A stretch of DNA of 64,000 nucleotides from Pseudomonadota bacterium (GTDB lineage Bacteria > Pseudomonadota > Gammaproteobacteria > Burkholderiales > Thiobacteraceae), in contig JAKANO010000014.1 in the NCBI GenBank assembly GCA_021812385.1, positions 28,754-92,753 of the forward strand. Direction: 5' to 3'. This document shows, one piece after another, positions 8,166 to 17,397 of the stretch. The notes below the pieces were generated by a model that saw nothing but the letters and a program-made list of their open reading frames with translations, was not told the origin of the DNA and searched no databases. Both the position numbers and the translations under genes were made by a program. Within the stretch, counting starts at the first letter, position 1; each line of letters starts with the position of its first letter.

Positions 8166-9617
8166 ATGCTGATTTTTGAATTATCCCAGCCTGGCCGCAA
8201 GAGCCATGCGCAAATGCCTCCCGCTGTCGCGAGCGATATCCCCGCTGAATTTTTACGTCAGGATGCGCCGCTGTTGCCCGAGTGTTCGGAGATGGATGTG
8301 GTGCGGCATTACACGCGCCTGTCGCAGAAGAATTTCTCCATCGACACGCAGTTCTACCCGCTCGGCTCCTGCACCATGAAATACAATCCGCGCGCCTGCA
8401 ATACGCTGGCGATGCTACCGCAGTTTTTGGCGCGCCATCCGAGTTCCGCTGCGCCGACCGGCCAGGGCTTCTTGGCGTGCATGCATGAGCTGCAAGAGAT
8501 GTTGAAGGATGTGACCGGCATGGCGGCGGTGAGCCTGTCGCCGATGGCGGGGGCGCAAGGCGAGTTTGCCGGGGTGGCGATGATTCGCGCTTATCACATG
8601 GCGCGCGGCGATACCGCGCGCACCGAAGTGCTGGTGCCCGACGCGGCGCACGGTACCAATCCGGCGACGGCGGTGATGTGCGGCTACAGCGTGAAAGAAA
8701 TTCCCACCAATCGCGATGGCGATGTGGACTTGGAAGCCTTGAAGCAAGCCGTCGGTCCGCACACCGCTGGCTTGATGCTGACCAATCCTTCCACGCTGGG
8801 CGTGTTCGAGCGCAACATCGCCGAGATCGCGCGCATCGTGCATGAAGCGGGCGGCCTGCTGTATTACGACGGCGCGAATTTGAATGCGATTCTGGGTCGG
8901 GTCAAGCCGGGCGATATGGGCTTCGATGTGATTCACATGAATTTGCACAAGACCTTTTCCACGCCACATGGCGGCGGCGGTCCGGGCGCGGGGCCGGTGG
9001 GCGTATCGGAACGCTTGATTCCGTTCTTGCCGATTCCTTTGGTGCATGAAGAGCGCGGCGTATATCGCTTGCTTGCCGAGCATGATCGGCCACAATCCAT
9101 CGGCCGCTTGTCGGCGCACATCGGCAATGCCGGCGTGTTGTTGCGCGCGTATATTTATGCGCGCTTGCTGGGGCGCGAGGGCATGCACCGCGTGGCGGAA
9201 TATGCCACGTTGAACGCGAACTACTTGATGGCTGAGCTGAAAAAAGCCGGTTTCGATATCGCCTTCCCCAACCGTCGCGCCAGCCACGAATTTATCGTCA
9301 CGCTCAAGGGGCTCAAGGAACAAACCGGTATCAGCGCCATGGATGTAGCGAAGCGTTTATTGGATAAAGGCTTCCATGCGCCGACCACGTATTTTCCTTT
9401 ATTGGTGCCGGAGTGTTTGCTGATCGAGCCGACCGAGACCGAATCCAAGCAATCCTTGGATGCGTTCGTCGCCGCCTTGAAAGAGATTCTGGAAGAGGCG
9501 CACACTAATCCTGATTTAGTTAAAGGCGCGCCTTACACCACGCCGGTGCGGCGCTTGGATGACGTGAAAGCCGCGCGCGAGTTGGATCTCACCTGGAAGC
9601 AGCGACATGAGCAGTAA
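8166..9617 (+). CDS. gcvPB: Glycine dehydrogenase (decarboxylating) subunit 2
   Basis: This is the PLP-carrying beta subunit of split P protein. The 483-residue product contains the PLP lysine in [18 protein letters not shown], the glycine-rich phosphate-binding region and [12 protein letters not shown]. The start at 8166 gives the conserved N-terminal [11 protein letters not shown] typical of GcvPB. It ends the gcv operon; the 102 bases before dgkA hold no gene. Together with GcvPA it forms an alpha2beta2-type enzyme, in contrast to the fused P protein of E. coli. Confidence 0.96.
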   Translation: MLIFELSQPGRKSHAQMPPAVASDIPAEFLRQDAPLLPECSEMDVVRHYTRLSQKNFSIDTQFYPLGSCTMKYNPRACNTLAMLPQFLARHPSSAAPTGQGFLACMHELQEMLKDVTGMAAVSLSPMAGAQGEFAGVAMIRAYHMARGDTARTEVLVPDAAHGTNPATAVMCGYSVKEIPTNRDGDVDLEALKQAVGPHTAGLMLTNPSTLGVFERNIAEIARIVHEAGGLLYYDGANLNAILGRVKPGDMGFDVIHMNLHKTFSTPHGGGGPGAGPVGVSERLIPFLPIPLVHEERGVYRLLAEHDRPQSIGRLSAHIGNAGVLLRAYIYARLLGREGMHRVAEYATLNANYLMAELKKAGFDIAFPNRRASHEFIVTLKGLKEQTGISAMDVAKRLLDKGFHAPTTYFPLLVPECLLIEPTETESKQSLDAFVAALKEILEEAHTNPDLVKGAPYTTPVRRLDDVKAARELDLTWKQRHEQ

Positions 9618-9719
9618 GCAGGGGCTCCGCGCAGCGGGGATGCGCACGGCCGCGAAGGTCGCTTACCGCCGACTCGGAGGGTGCAAAGCCCGCACGGTGT
9701 CGGAAGAGGCGGCGGCTTG

Positions 9720-10088
9720 ATGGAGTCGCCACACAAAGGCAAGACCGGCTTGCGGCGTGTCTGGAATGCGTTCTTTTATTCGATGGCCGGCTTCGCTGCC
9801 GCGTTCAAATACGAGGATGCGTTTCGTCAGGAAATTATCCTCGCGGCGATTCTGATTCCGTTGACGTTCTTTCTTCCGGCCAGCAATATCGGCCGTGCAT
9901 TGATGATTGCATCAATGTTGCTGGTGCTGATCGTGGAGTTATTGAATTCGGCCTTGGAGGCGACCGTGGATCGAATCTCAATCGAAAATCATCCGCTCGC
10001 CAAGCGCGCAAAAGACATCGGCAGCGCGGCGGTATTCGTCGCGCTGCTGAATGCTGCAATCGTTTGGGGCTTGGTCTTGCTAGGCTAG
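9720..10088 (+). CDS. dgkA: Diacylglycerol kinase, prokaryotic type
   Basis: DgkA is an inner-membrane enzyme that phosphorylates diacylglycerol back to phosphatidate. The 122-residue product matches the E. coli length and has three hydrophobic helices and the catalytic signature VELLNSALEATVDRISIENHPLAKRAKD. Its Glu and Asp residues bind Mg-ATP. I chose ATG 9720, preceded by the purine-rich GGAAGAGG, over a GTG at 9681 that adds 13 unrelated residues. Its stop is two bases from the end of the convergent grxD. Confidence 0.92.
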   Translation: MESPHKGKTGLRRVWNAFFYSMAGFAAAFKYEDAFRQEIILAAILIPLTFFLPASNIGRALMIASMLLVLIVELLNSALEATVDRISIENHPLAKRAKDIGSAAVFVALLNAAIVWGLVLLG

Positions 10089-10090
10089 TG

Positions 10091-10411
10091 CTAGGCGGCT
10101 AGGGCGGCCTGCAGCAACTTCTGCAATTCCCCGTTTTTGTACATCTCGGTCATGATGTCTGAACCGCCGACGAGTTCGCCTTTGACATAGAGCTGGGGAA
10201 AAGTGGGCCAATTGGCGTAGGCCGGCAGGTTTTGGTAGACATCCTGCTCAGCCAAAACATTCACCGCCAGAAAATCATTCAGGCCGCAGGCCTTGAGGAT
10301 TTGTGCCGCATTGGATGAGAAGCCGCATTGCGGAAACTGCGGTGTGCCCTTCATGTACAACACCACGGTGTTGTTGGTGACTTGATCGCGAATCTTATCT
10401 AAACCGCTCAT
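10091..10411 (-). CDS. grxD: Monothiol glutaredoxin, Grx4 family
   Basis: Monothiol glutaredoxins of this class bind a glutathione-ligated [2Fe-2S] cluster and deliver it to client proteins. The 106-residue product has the diagnostic KGTPQFPQCGFS segment with the CGFS active site and the C-terminal GGSDIMTEMYKNGEL glutathione-binding region. A near-consensus promoter (10462-10490) and an IscR-like palindrome (10439-10463) precede it. It follows the hemA-prfA-prmC direction but is separated from them here by the four-gene HprK-related cassette. Confidence 0.96.
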   Translation of the reverse strand: MSGLDKIRDQVTNNTVVLYMKGTPQFPQCGFSSNAAQILKACGLNDFLAVNVLAEQDVYQNLPAYANWPTFPQLYVKGELVGGSDIMTEMYKNGELQKLLQAALAA

Positions 10412-10438
10412 ATCTGCTCCATAAACGTGTAAACGTAA

Positions 10439-10463
10439 ATACCTGACAAAATAAGTCAGGAAT
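10439..10463 (-). promoter_or_regulatory. IscR type-1-like operator before grxD
   Basis: Read on the minus strand, the 25 bases contain CCTGACT TATTTT GTCAGG and end in GTAT. From memory, the type-1 IscR consensus is ATASYYGACTRwwwYAGTCRRSTAT; this site has the same length and differs at three positions. It begins at the last bases of the -10 box and covers the start-site region, a position suited to repression. A role in iron-sulfur homeostasis fits the GrxD function. The regulator gene is not in the window. Confidence 0.55.
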
Positions 10464-10490
10464 TATAAGGGGGATGTTGGGGCGCGTCAA
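10462..10490 (-). promoter_or_regulatory. Predicted sigma-70 promoter of grxD
   Basis: On the minus strand TTGACG (10485-10490) and a perfect TATAAT (10462-10467) are 17 bases apart, 50 bases upstream of the grxD start. This is one of the best sigma-70 matches in the window. Confidence 0.75.
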
Positions 10491-10508
10491 TAGTCGCTCC
10501 AGAATGTT

Positions 10509-11597
10509 TCAAATATTGGGGTCTTTGGGCGAAATAAAAGCCTTGTGAAACAAATGGCGGATCAATAGCCAAGGCGGCATCTTGAGCCAATGCGCGCGCA
10601 CGAACAGCATCCAGAGCGCCGGTTTTGTCAGCCAGTCCTCGCAACTCGGGTGTGGCGGTTGGAAGGCGCGGCGGAACAGCGCATCCATCCACTGGCGCGT
10701 GATCCAGGAAGGCGCGCCTACTTGAGCGGCGCGCAGGGTAGTGGGCGGCACGGGCGTATCGAGAATCATCGTTGTATAGCGCAAGGCATAATACAGCGGG
10801 CGGGTGAGATCCAACTGCTTGGCGCGTTCAATCAGCTTTTCCCAGAACGCCGCATCCTGCGCGGAAAAATGCCGCAGCAAACTATCGAGGTCGCTAAGAT
10901 CGCGCAAGCCGTGATTCAGCTCGCCTTCGTGGAATAAATGGGTCGCGCTATGCAATAGCATGTCGGTCGGCGCCAACACTTTGACGCGATCGCCGTAGCC
11001 GGCAACCGGCATGGCCGCATTGAGCAGTTGCTGCGGGTCGGGATGGTAGCGCGCGGTTTCGGGCAAGATGGTGTGATGGACATCGAGTAGCGTTTCTCGC
11101 GTGAGATGTCGCATCGGAGGTAACTCGTGCATCCAGGTGCGATAGTAGCGTTGATCATATTCATCGTGGTGCGTGGTAATCCAGCCGTGGATTTTTAATG
11201 CAAGCTCAATCGCTTCCAGCTGTGGTTTGGGCACTAAAATATCCACGTCCGAGAACAAGCGCCCCTGCGCGGTCGGGAGTTGCTGGATGATATACGCCGC
11301 GCCTTTCAACAGGATAATCGGCGCCTGAAGTTGCTCCAGCGCCTGCACGATACGATTCACTTCCCACTGCACAGCCTGCGTTTGGCGCTGCGCGACTCCC
11401 AGCGCGGATTCCAGGTGCGCTCTAGCTTGTTCGGGAACCTGGCTGAGTAAATGGCACTCTGTGAGGCGGTAAGCAAGCCGCCCCAACAGGTTTGCATGCC
11501 GCGCCTGCCGGATCAGCAAGTCCCAGTCTTTTAGGCTCAGACCCGAAAGCGTTTCGGGCTGAATCAATGCTTGGGTCAGCAACGGTCTAGGCTTCAT
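10509..11597 (-). CDS. Nucleotidyltransferase-family protein of HprK-related cassette
   Basis: The 362-residue product looks like the uncharacterised nucleotidyltransferase family (PF14907 type). It has PIILLKGAAYIIQQLP at about residues 93-108, followed by GRLFSDVDILV, where D117 and D119 form a DxD metal site typical of the pol-beta nucleotidyltransferase fold. It is otherwise helical and rich in His and Trp. It overlaps the upstream HprK-related kinase gene by 4 bases (stop and start share ATGA), so the two are translationally coupled. Members occur next to HprK-related kinases and PqqD-like proteins. Its substrate is unknown; transfer of a nucleotide or phosphoryl group to a protein or small molecule is inferred only. 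Confidence 0.8.
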   Translation of the reverse strand: MKPRPLLTQALIQPETLSGLSLKDWDLLIRQARHANLLGRLAYRLTECHLLSQVPEQARAHLESALGVAQRQTQAVQWEVNRIVQALEQLQAPIILLKGAAYIIQQLPTAQGRLFSDVDILVPKPQLEAIELALKIHGWITTHHDEYDQRYYRTWMHELPPMRHLTRETLLDVHHTILPETARYHPDPQQLLNAAMPVAGYGDRVKVLAPTDMLLHSATHLFHEGELNHGLRDLSDLDSLLRHFSAQDAAFWEKLIERAKQLDLTRPLYYALRYTTMILDTPVPPTTLRAAQVGAPSWITRQWMDALFRRAFQPPHPSCEDWLTKPALWMLFVRAHWLKMPPWLLIRHLFHKAFISPKDPNI

Positions 11598-12502
11598 GCT
11601 TCAGACAAGCAGTTGAAGATGTCGATAGCCTCATTCAAATTGCTGTATTTGAATGCATAGCAGTCGCATCGATCGACCAACTGAGTCACCGTTTCAAATC
11701 CATGTAAGCCGAGCATGCTGTAGTTGAAGGTGTTTTCGGCGATCTGCATAAACGCGCCGGCTTTGGGATGCGGGTTTAATTGCGTGACTGCACCGGCTTC
11801 GTACTTGGGAAATACGATCCAGGCTGGCAGGCCATGCTCTTGGCTGCGGAGCACGCTATCGGTTGGCGCGCGCATATGCCCAACCGTGCCTTTGCTCGTG
11901 TCAAACGCAAGCGGACCCATGGTGACGCTGGATTCAAATTCTTGAATGATTTGCAGCGATTCATTTTTAAGGCTCACCGGACGACACATCGGGACGACGG
12001 CTATTTCATCCGGCGTAACCAGGGTCAGCTCATCCGACAGCAAGCGCCAGCCGCGTGCCACCAGGGCTGCGCACAGCGTGCTTTTTCCGGAACCGGGCGG
12101 GGCCGGCAAAATCAGCGCACGGCCATTTCGTTCGACCACCGCGCCGTGTATCACGAGGTGCCGATGATATTGGGTCGAGAAGCACCAGTTCAGCCCCCAC
12201 TCCAGCAATGGATAGGCTTGGTCGGCGGGCAGCGGCTTGAACGGCACGTAATGATCGAAGCGGAAAATGACTTGCGGCGCAATCCAGCGTCTTAGATTAT
12301 TCGGTTGCACCACGCTGACGTGAAAATCGGCGAAAGCGTCATCGTCCGCCAGCGGGTAATCGGCGTACAGTAAATGGATGCCTTGGGACACGCTGGGGAG
12401 CGCCGAGCGTATATGGACGGTGTATGAACCGATGCGGATATGCACCCCAGCGCGGCGTAGTTTGCGCGCTAATTCACGAGCGGTAAGATCAGAGACGTTC
12501 AA
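11594..12502 (-). CDS. HprK-related kinase A
   Basis: The 302-residue product has the HPr-kinase fold signatures. VIHGAVVERNGRALILPA (about 117-134) leads into the Walker A APPGSGKS (134-141, K140). It is followed by RGWRLLSDE (D157, E158), the equivalent of LVADD in true HprK. The true hprK of this genome lies at 27937-28890, so this is a paralogue. It lacks the N-terminal domain of HprK and the K3-type C-terminal sequence that recognises HPr. It overlaps PqqD-like upstream and nucleotidyltransferase-like downstream by 4 bases each. The family was defined by gene neighbourhood (HPr-rel-A system) and its substrate is, to my knowledge, unknown. Confidence 0.87.
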   Translation of the reverse strand: MNVSDLTARELARKLRRAGVHIRIGSYTVHIRSALPSVSQGIHLLYADYPLADDDAFADFHVSVVQPNNLRRWIAPQVIFRFDHYVPFKPLPADQAYPLLEWGLNWCFSTQYHRHLVIHGAVVERNGRALILPAPPGSGKSTLCAALVARGWRLLSDELTLVTPDEIAVVPMCRPVSLKNESLQIIQEFESSVTMGPLAFDTSKGTVGHMRAPTDSVLRSQEHGLPAWIVFPKYEAGAVTQLNPHPKAGAFMQIAENTFNYSMLGLHGFETVTQLVDRCDCYAFKYSNLNEAIDIFNCLSEA

Positions 12503-12810
12503 TGGTTTATGGATTCGATGAGTCCGAGTTGCTCCAGGTGGCCAAGAGTTGCATCGATCATTGCGAGGCTTTCGTCGTCCACCGTCGTCACGTCGGATGA
12601 TAGCACGCAGCGCGCGAGCTCTTCCTGTGTGCGGGGGGCGGTATGCAGCAGGCTAAGAATTTGAAAAGCGGCTGGGGTTAGGTGATGGGTGTCACCCGAG
12701 GCGGTGTCGTAGAGCACTACGCCATCCGGCCACTCCTTGCTGCGAAATTCGCGGCAGGTGCGCCAGCGCGTGGTGGCGCTGGGTTGTTCGCCGGCAGGAT
12801 GGGTGATCAA
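12499..12810 (-). CDS. PqqD-like peptide-binding protein (HPr-rel-A system)
   Basis: The 103-residue product has the PqqD/RRE pattern: W..GVVLYDTASGDTHHLTPAAFQILSLL, then QEELARCVL, and a closing LGHLEQLGLIE. PqqD-type domains bind precursor peptides and present them to modifying enzymes. It starts 15 bases after the stop of the Tat-exported Cys-rich gene and overlaps the kinase gene by 4 bases. The context suggests it presents a peptide or protein to the kinase. That role is inferred. Confidence 0.82.
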   Translation of the reverse strand: MITHPAGEQPSATTRWRTCREFRSKEWPDGVVLYDTASGDTHHLTPAAFQILSLLHTAPRTQEELARCVLSSDVTTVDDESLAMIDATLGHLEQLGLIESINH

Positions 12811-12825
12811 ATCTGATTGTTCAGT

Positions 12826-13509
12826 TTAATGTCCGCAAGCCGGATTGGCTGTGTTGGTTTCTTGTCCGTTGGAATCAATCAACTTGCAGAACGGCATGTT
12901 CTCCGCCAGATAGACGCTGTTGTTGGTGTTAGGCATATTATTGCAGTTATGCATAGAGCCTTCATAGGTGCTGGAGAAGGTCTTCGTGGGTGCGCCATTT
13001 TGGTACATATGGATGATTTCTTGCGGCGTATAGGCGCTCGCCAAGCCTAGTTGTGAAGCTTTTAGCGCGTTAAGATAGGCAGCGCATACATGCCAATCAC
13101 GATAGCCCCCATTCAGGTTTTGCATCACCCACATCATGGTTTTGTCGTTGCCTGAGGAGCAAGAGCCGAATACGTAAGAAAATTTAGTGGGGTCATGCAA
13201 GGGATGGCCACGGCTGTCGCAGACTTTGTAGGGGTAACAACCCGAAGGCCAGTTCTCGGGACAAGCTTTCCAATAGCCCGGACTGCAGGCAAGGCAGGAA
13301 ACTTTGGGTCCATGGCTGGAGGTGTTGCCCGACATGCCGCCCGAACCGGTGCACCAGTAATTGGCGCCCATCACCGGCTTGCTGGCCAAGCTCAGAACCA
13401 CACCGGAGCCGGCGATAGATTTAGCAAAATGGCGCCGCGACTGGTTGGGTTCACTCGTCTCGGTCTGCTGATCAGCGATTTCCAAATTGGGTTTATGACC
13501 CTTATCCAT
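12826..13509 (-). CDS. Tat-exported cysteine-rich protein, first gene of cassette
   Basis: The product is about 227-229 residues. A twin-arginine signal SRRHFAKS (RR at 27-28 in the longer form) is followed by a hydrophobic stretch to about residue 50. The mature part has 11 cysteines, including the dense block CLACSPGYWKACPENWPSGC. GYWK...P..WP recalls a motif of secreted proteins of unknown role, and here WHVCAAYLNALKA follows as it does in those. ATG 13509 has AAGG at suitable spacing; ATG 13515 is an alternative. It heads an operon with PqqD-like, HprK-related kinase and nucleotidyltransferase-like genes, so it is the obvious candidate substrate. Tat export implies folding, or cofactor loading, in the cytoplasm. 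No known function. Confidence 0.78.
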   Translation of the reverse strand: MDKGHKPNLEIADQQTETSEPNQSRRHFAKSIAGSGVVLSLASKPVMGANYWCTGSGGMSGNTSSHGPKVSCLACSPGYWKACPENWPSGCYPYKVCDSRGHPLHDPTKFSYVFGSCSSGNDKTMMWVMQNLNGGYRDWHVCAAYLNALKASQLGLASAYTPQEIIHMYQNGAPTKTFSSTYEGSMHNCNNMPNTNNSVYLAENMPFCKLIDSNGQETNTANPACGH

Positions 13510-13515
13510 TTCCAT

Positions 13516-13855
13516 ATCCTTTGCTTGGCAAACCTTGCTGGGTTTTCATTAAAACTGTGTGCTGAAGTACGGTAATTGCTTGTTTGCAAACAAATGTCCG
13601 CATATTTTACTTAATTTATAAGCAATAACTGCGCCATTTATTTTTAAAACCTGCTTTTTACTAATATATCAACAGGATAATGCAAGGTATTGAGGCTTGT
13701 GAAAAAACATCATTCAGCCCATGTGTAAAGTTTACTGACACCGATGGCTGATGAGTTCTCAGAAGCCACAGCCTCATTCTAGTTAAAAGAATGACTTAGC
13801 ATTAGCTTGCGAGCTATTCGAGCGCGCCGGTGAGTTGAAAATATTCCAACACTTT
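13516..13855. other. AT-rich intergenic region with 14-bp palindrome
   Basis: This gap between the Tat-Cys gene and prmC is clearly more AT-rich than the genes around it. I found no open frame that I believe in. It must hold the promoter of the leftward cassette. A perfect palindrome TTGTTTGCAAACAA lies at 13580-13593, about 65 bases before the first gene, and is a possible operator. No clear intrinsic terminator for the prmC operon was seen, though prmC ends here in other directions only by read-through. Confidence 0.5.
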
Positions 13856-14710
13856 TCATGATTTTTTGCCACTCGTAACCCGGTCTTGCCCCCCCAGGTC
13901 GCGCTGGCATTTTATATCGCTATAAGCTAATGCGTGCAGCAAGGCGGCACATGCGTCCTTTTGATTATAACCGTGCTCAAACAGCAGATGGCCATTGACG
14001 GCTAAAAAGCGCAGGGATTCTTGGGCGATGTGGCGGATGTCCTGCAAGCCATCCGTGCCGGATTGCAGGGCCTGAAGGGGTTCGAATCGGACGTCACCCT
14101 GCTGTAGATGGGGGTCGTTTTCGGCGACATAAGGCGGGTTGGAGACGATCAAATCAAAATGGCTGGATGGATCGAGAGCCTCAAGCCAATCGCTTTCGAT
14201 AAAGCGGACATTGTGCACATTTAGCTGGGCAGCATTTTGCCGTGCGATAGCCAGTGCTTGCGGCGATGCATCGACTGCTGTGATAAGCGCTTGCGGTCTT
14301 AATTTAGCCAGGGTTAGCGCAATTGCGCCGCTCCCTGTTCCTAAATCCAAAACCCGCGTGGATTGATTGCTTGGGATAAGTGCGAGTGCTAACTCCACCA
14401 ACAATTCCGTTTCCGGTCTCGGGATCAGGACATCCGGACTCACCTTGAAATCCAAACCATAAAATTCGCGCTGACCCAGAACATAGGCGATGGGCTCGCC
14501 AGTTAAGCGGCGATTCAGCAAGGCGGTGAAGTTCGCTAAGCTTGCGTCGTCAATTTTCAATTCTGGGTGCGCGAGCAGATAAGCGCGCGATTTTTGCAGC
14601 ACATGGACGAGCAAGACATGGGCTTCAAGCCCAGCGATATTCGGTTCTAGGGAAAGGGCGTTGACGAGCTGGCTGCGCGCATCGCGCAGCAGCCCTTCAA
14701 GCGAAATCAC
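13856..14710 (-). CDS. prmC: Release factor glutamine methyltransferase
   Basis: PrmC methylates the Gln of the GGQ motif in release factors RF1 and RF2. The 284-residue product has the SAM-binding motif [13 protein letters not shown] and the catalytic NPPYV, plus the N-terminal helical domain. It overlaps prfA by 4 bases, which is the classic hemA-prfA-prmC operon, so enzyme and substrate are made together. The length is normal. Confidence 0.96.
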   Translation of the reverse strand: MISLEGLLRDARSQLVNALSLEPNIAGLEAHVLLVHVLQKSRAYLLAHPELKIDDASLANFTALLNRRLTGEPIAYVLGQREFYGLDFKVSPDVLIPRPETELLVELALALIPSNQSTRVLDLGTGSGAIALTLAKLRPQALITAVDASPQALAIARQNAAQLNVHNVRFIESDWLEALDPSSHFDLIVSNPPYVAENDPHLQQGDVRFEPLQALQSGTDGLQDIRHIAQESLRFLAVNGHLLFEHGYNQKDACAALLHALAYSDIKCQRDLGGQDRVTSGKKS

Positions 14711-15792
14711 GCAGCTTGCTCACCGAGTGCGGCGAGTTGGTCGGCTTGATATTGGCTGGATAGGGCTTGCGTCAACTCATCCAAATCGCCATCCATGATC
14801 GCGTCGATCTTGTATAGCGTGAGATTGATGCGGTGGTCGGTGATGCGCCCTTGCGGAAAATTATAGGTGCGGATGCGCTCGGAACGATCGCCGCTGCCGA
14901 TCAAGGATTTGCGCGTTGCCGCTTCTTTGTCGTGCTGTGCGCGCAATTGCTGGTCCTTGATGCGTGCGGCCAGCACCGACATGGCTTGCGCTTTGTTGCG
15001 GTGCTGCGAGCGGTCGTCTTGGCATTCGACGACGATGCCGGTGGGCAGGTGGGTGATGCGCACCGCGGAATTGGTCTTGTTGATGTGCTGACCGCCAGCG
15101 CCGGAAGCGCGATAGGTGTCGATGCGCAGTTCGGCGGGATTGAGCACCACGTCGCTGACTTCATCCGCTTCCGGCAATACCGCCACGGTGCAGGCCGAAG
15201 TGTGGATGCGGCCCTGGGTTTCGGTGTCCGGCACGCGCTGCACGCGGTGCCCGCCGGACTCGAATTTAAGCTTGGAATATGCGCCTGATCCGATCACTTG
15301 GGCGATGATCTCCTTGAAGCCGCCGACCTCGCCCTCGCTATGCGACACCACTTCGACTTTCCAGCCTTGGCGCTCGGCGTAGCGCGAATACATGCGGAAT
15401 AAATCGCCGGCGAATAGCGCGGATTCATCGCCGCCGGTGCCGGCGCGGATTTCCAGGTAGATGTTGCGCTCGTCGTTGGCGTCTTTCGGCAGCAGCAATT
15501 TTTGCAAATCGAGTTCAAGCGTTTCGAGCTTGGCTTGATTTTCTTCCAGTTCGGCTTCGGCAAACACTTTCATTTCCGGGTCGCCCAGCATTTCCTTGGC
15601 GGTGGCGATATCGCGCTCGACTTGCTGGTAGCGCTGGAACAGCGCGACGACGGCATCGATCTCGGCATGCTCGCGCGTGAGCTTGCGATAGTTGTCCATG
15701 TCGCGCGTGCTGTCTTCCGCGCTTAAAAGTTGGTTTAGCTCTTCCAGCCGGTCGCTTAACTGGATGAGTTTATCGTGGAGAGAGGGTTTCAT
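14707..15792 (-). CDS. prfA: Peptide chain release factor 1
   Basis: RF1 recognises UAA and UAG and triggers peptide release. The 361-residue product has the GGQ motif in [19 protein letters not shown], whose Gln is the PrmC target, and the tripeptide anticodon-like region upstream. It overlaps hemA by 4 bases and prmC by 4 bases. Length and sequence are typical. Confidence 0.97.
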   Translation of the reverse strand: MKPSLHDKLIQLSDRLEELNQLLSAEDSTRDMDNYRKLTREHAEIDAVVALFQRYQQVERDIATAKEMLGDPEMKVFAEAELEENQAKLETLELDLQKLLLPKDANDERNIYLEIRAGTGGDESALFAGDLFRMYSRYAERQGWKVEVVSHSEGEVGGFKEIIAQVIGSGAYSKLKFESGGHRVQRVPDTETQGRIHTSACTVAVLPEADEVSDVVLNPAELRIDTYRASGAGGQHINKTNSAVRITHLPTGIVVECQDDRSQHRNKAQAMSVLAARIKDQQLRAQHDKEAATRKSLIGSGDRSERIRTYNFPQGRITDHRINLTLYKIDAIMDGDLDELTQALSSQYQADQLAALGEQAA

Positions 15793-17039
15793 TCTTGGTG
15801 TAAGTGGTAGAGGCGGCGCAGCCAGAGCTCGAGCGACTCACGCTCATCTTGTTCGGCGCTGCTCAGGGCGTGCGTCGGGCCGTGCATGAGTTTATTGGTG
15901 AGGGCGTGGGATAAATAATCCAAGACCTTCTCCGGATCGTCGCCGCGCGCCAACTGCTTTAGGGCGCGCTCCAGTTCCTGGCGGCGTTGGCGTTCTGCAT
16001 GGTCGCGCAGGGCGCGGATGGTCGGCACGGTTTCGCGCGAGTGCAGCCATTCCATGAAGTTCTGCACGCGTGTCTCGATGATGTTTTCAGCTTGATTGGC
16101 GGCCGCTTGGCGGCTATCCATGCCTTGCTTGACGATCTCGGCCAGATCGTCGACCGCGTAGAGGAATACGTCGTTCAACTCGCCCACTTCAGGTTCGATG
16201 TCGCGCGGTACGGCCAAATCCACCATGAATATCGGGCGGTGCTTGCGCGATTTGATCGCGCGCTCGACCATTCCCTTGCCCAGGATCGGCAGCGGTGAGG
16301 CGGTGCAACTGATGACGATATCGTGGCGCGCCAGCACTTCGGGTAACTCGTTCAAGGTAACCGCGTTTGCATTGACCCGGCGCGCCAGCGTATGCGCGCG
16401 GTCCAAGGTGCGGTTGGCGATGGTGATGGCCTGAGGATGCTGCGCGCTAAAGTGATCTAGGCACAGCTCGATCATTTCGCCGGCGCCGATAAATAACACG
16501 CTCTGCTCGCTGATACTGGGGAAAATGCGTTGCGCCAGACGCACCGCTGCTGCGGCCATGGAGACCGAGTTGGCGCCGATGTCGGTGGTGGTGCGGACTT
16601 CTTTTGCCACCGAAAACGTGCGCTGAAACAGCTTATGCAGCAGCGTGCCCAGGGTCCCGGCGGTTTCCGCGGTGCGCACCGCTTGCTTCATTTGGCCGAG
16701 GATTTGCGGCTCGCCCAGCACCATCGAATCTAGGCCACTGGCGACGCGAAAAGCGTGTTTTACCGCTTGTTCTTGCGGCAGCGTGTAGAGATAGGGGGTA
16801 ATTACTTCGCGCGGCAAGTGGTGAAATTCGGCCATCCATTCGATGGCCTGCTCGGGTTGATCGGTATTGCAGTAAATTTCGGTGCGGTTGCAGGTGGATA
16901 AAATCGCCGCTTCCTTCACCGTGTGTTGCGCCGCTAAATCATGCAGCGCAGGCTCCAGGCGCTCAGCCGGAAAAGCCACCTGTTCGCGAATGGCGAGCGG
17001 TGCCGTTTGGTGATTGATGCCGAAAGTGAAAAGCTGCAT
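15789..17039 (-). CDS. hemA: Glutamyl-tRNA reductase
   Basis: HemA reduces glutamyl-tRNA-Glu to glutamate-1-semialdehyde, the first committed step of tetrapyrrole synthesis by the C5 pathway. The 416-residue product has the N-terminal [13 protein letters not shown], the catalytic Cys in [12 protein letters not shown], an NADPH-binding domain ([12 protein letters not shown]) and a C-terminal dimerisation helix. It is the first gene of hemA-prfA-prmC; the start at 17039 leaves a 125-base leader before the tRNA region. Confidence 0.96.
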   Translation of the reverse strand: MQLFTFGINHQTAPLAIREQVAFPAERLEPALHDLAAQHTVKEAAILSTCNRTEIYCNTDQPEQAIEWMAEFHHLPREVITPYLYTLPQEQAVKHAFRVASGLDSMVLGEPQILGQMKQAVRTAETAGTLGTLLHKLFQRTFSVAKEVRTTTDIGANSVSMAAAAVRLAQRIFPSISEQSVLFIGAGEMIELCLDHFSAQHPQAITIANRTLDRAHTLARRVNANAVTLNELPEVLARHDIVISCTASPLPILGKGMVERAIKSRKHRPIFMVDLAVPRDIEPEVGELNDVFLYAVDDLAEIVKQGMDSRQAAANQAENIIETRVQNFMEWLHSRETVPTIRALRDHAERQRRQELERALKQLARGDDPEKVLDYLSHALTNKLMHGPTHALSSAEQDERESLELWLRRLYHLHQE

Positions 17040-17174
17040 GTCTAAAAGATAAAATTTATCGCGAAATATTGTGATTTTACAGGGTTTTTCCTAAGGGGGA
17101 TAAACTTAGATGGTGCGCCATCACTTGCGCCAGGCGATGGTGCAACTTGTTGATTTAACTGGGTCAGTAATAGA

Positions 17175-17207
17175 AATAAAAAATCCCCGAATAAACCGGG
17201 GATTTTG
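17175..17207 (-). terminator. Intrinsic terminator after tRNA-Phe
   Basis: On the minus strand a stem AATCCCC...GGGGATT is followed by a run of Ts (GGGGATTTTTTATTT). It lies about 90 bases after the tRNA 3' end. The flanking A-run on the other side means it could also work from the plus strand. Confidence 0.75.
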
Positions 17208-17222
17208 ACGTTTTACGCGCGC

Positions 17223-17297
17223 TTCGCTCGCTGTGCTCGCGGAAATCTAAGGGATGAACCCCTTTGGCGATTTTCGCTCGCTGCACTCGCGGAAATC

Positions 17298-17298
<1 letters not shown>
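17223..17298. repeat. Direct repeat of 26 bp beside tRNA-Phe
   Basis: TTCGCTCGCTG(TG/CA)CTCGCGGAAATCT occurs at 17223-17248 and 17273-17298, differing at two bases. The second copy ends at the last base of the encoded CCA of tRNA-Phe. Such a repeat touching a tRNA 3' end may be a duplication scar. Confidence 0.65.
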
Positions 17299-17373
<75 letters not shown>

Positions 17374-17397
17374 AGAAACTGGTACGTCTACTACTTA

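Noticed and set aside
8415..9323. A 302-codon minus-strand open frame
   Set aside because: Antisense to gcvPB, with composition (His, Arg, Gln rich) typical of shadow frames here.
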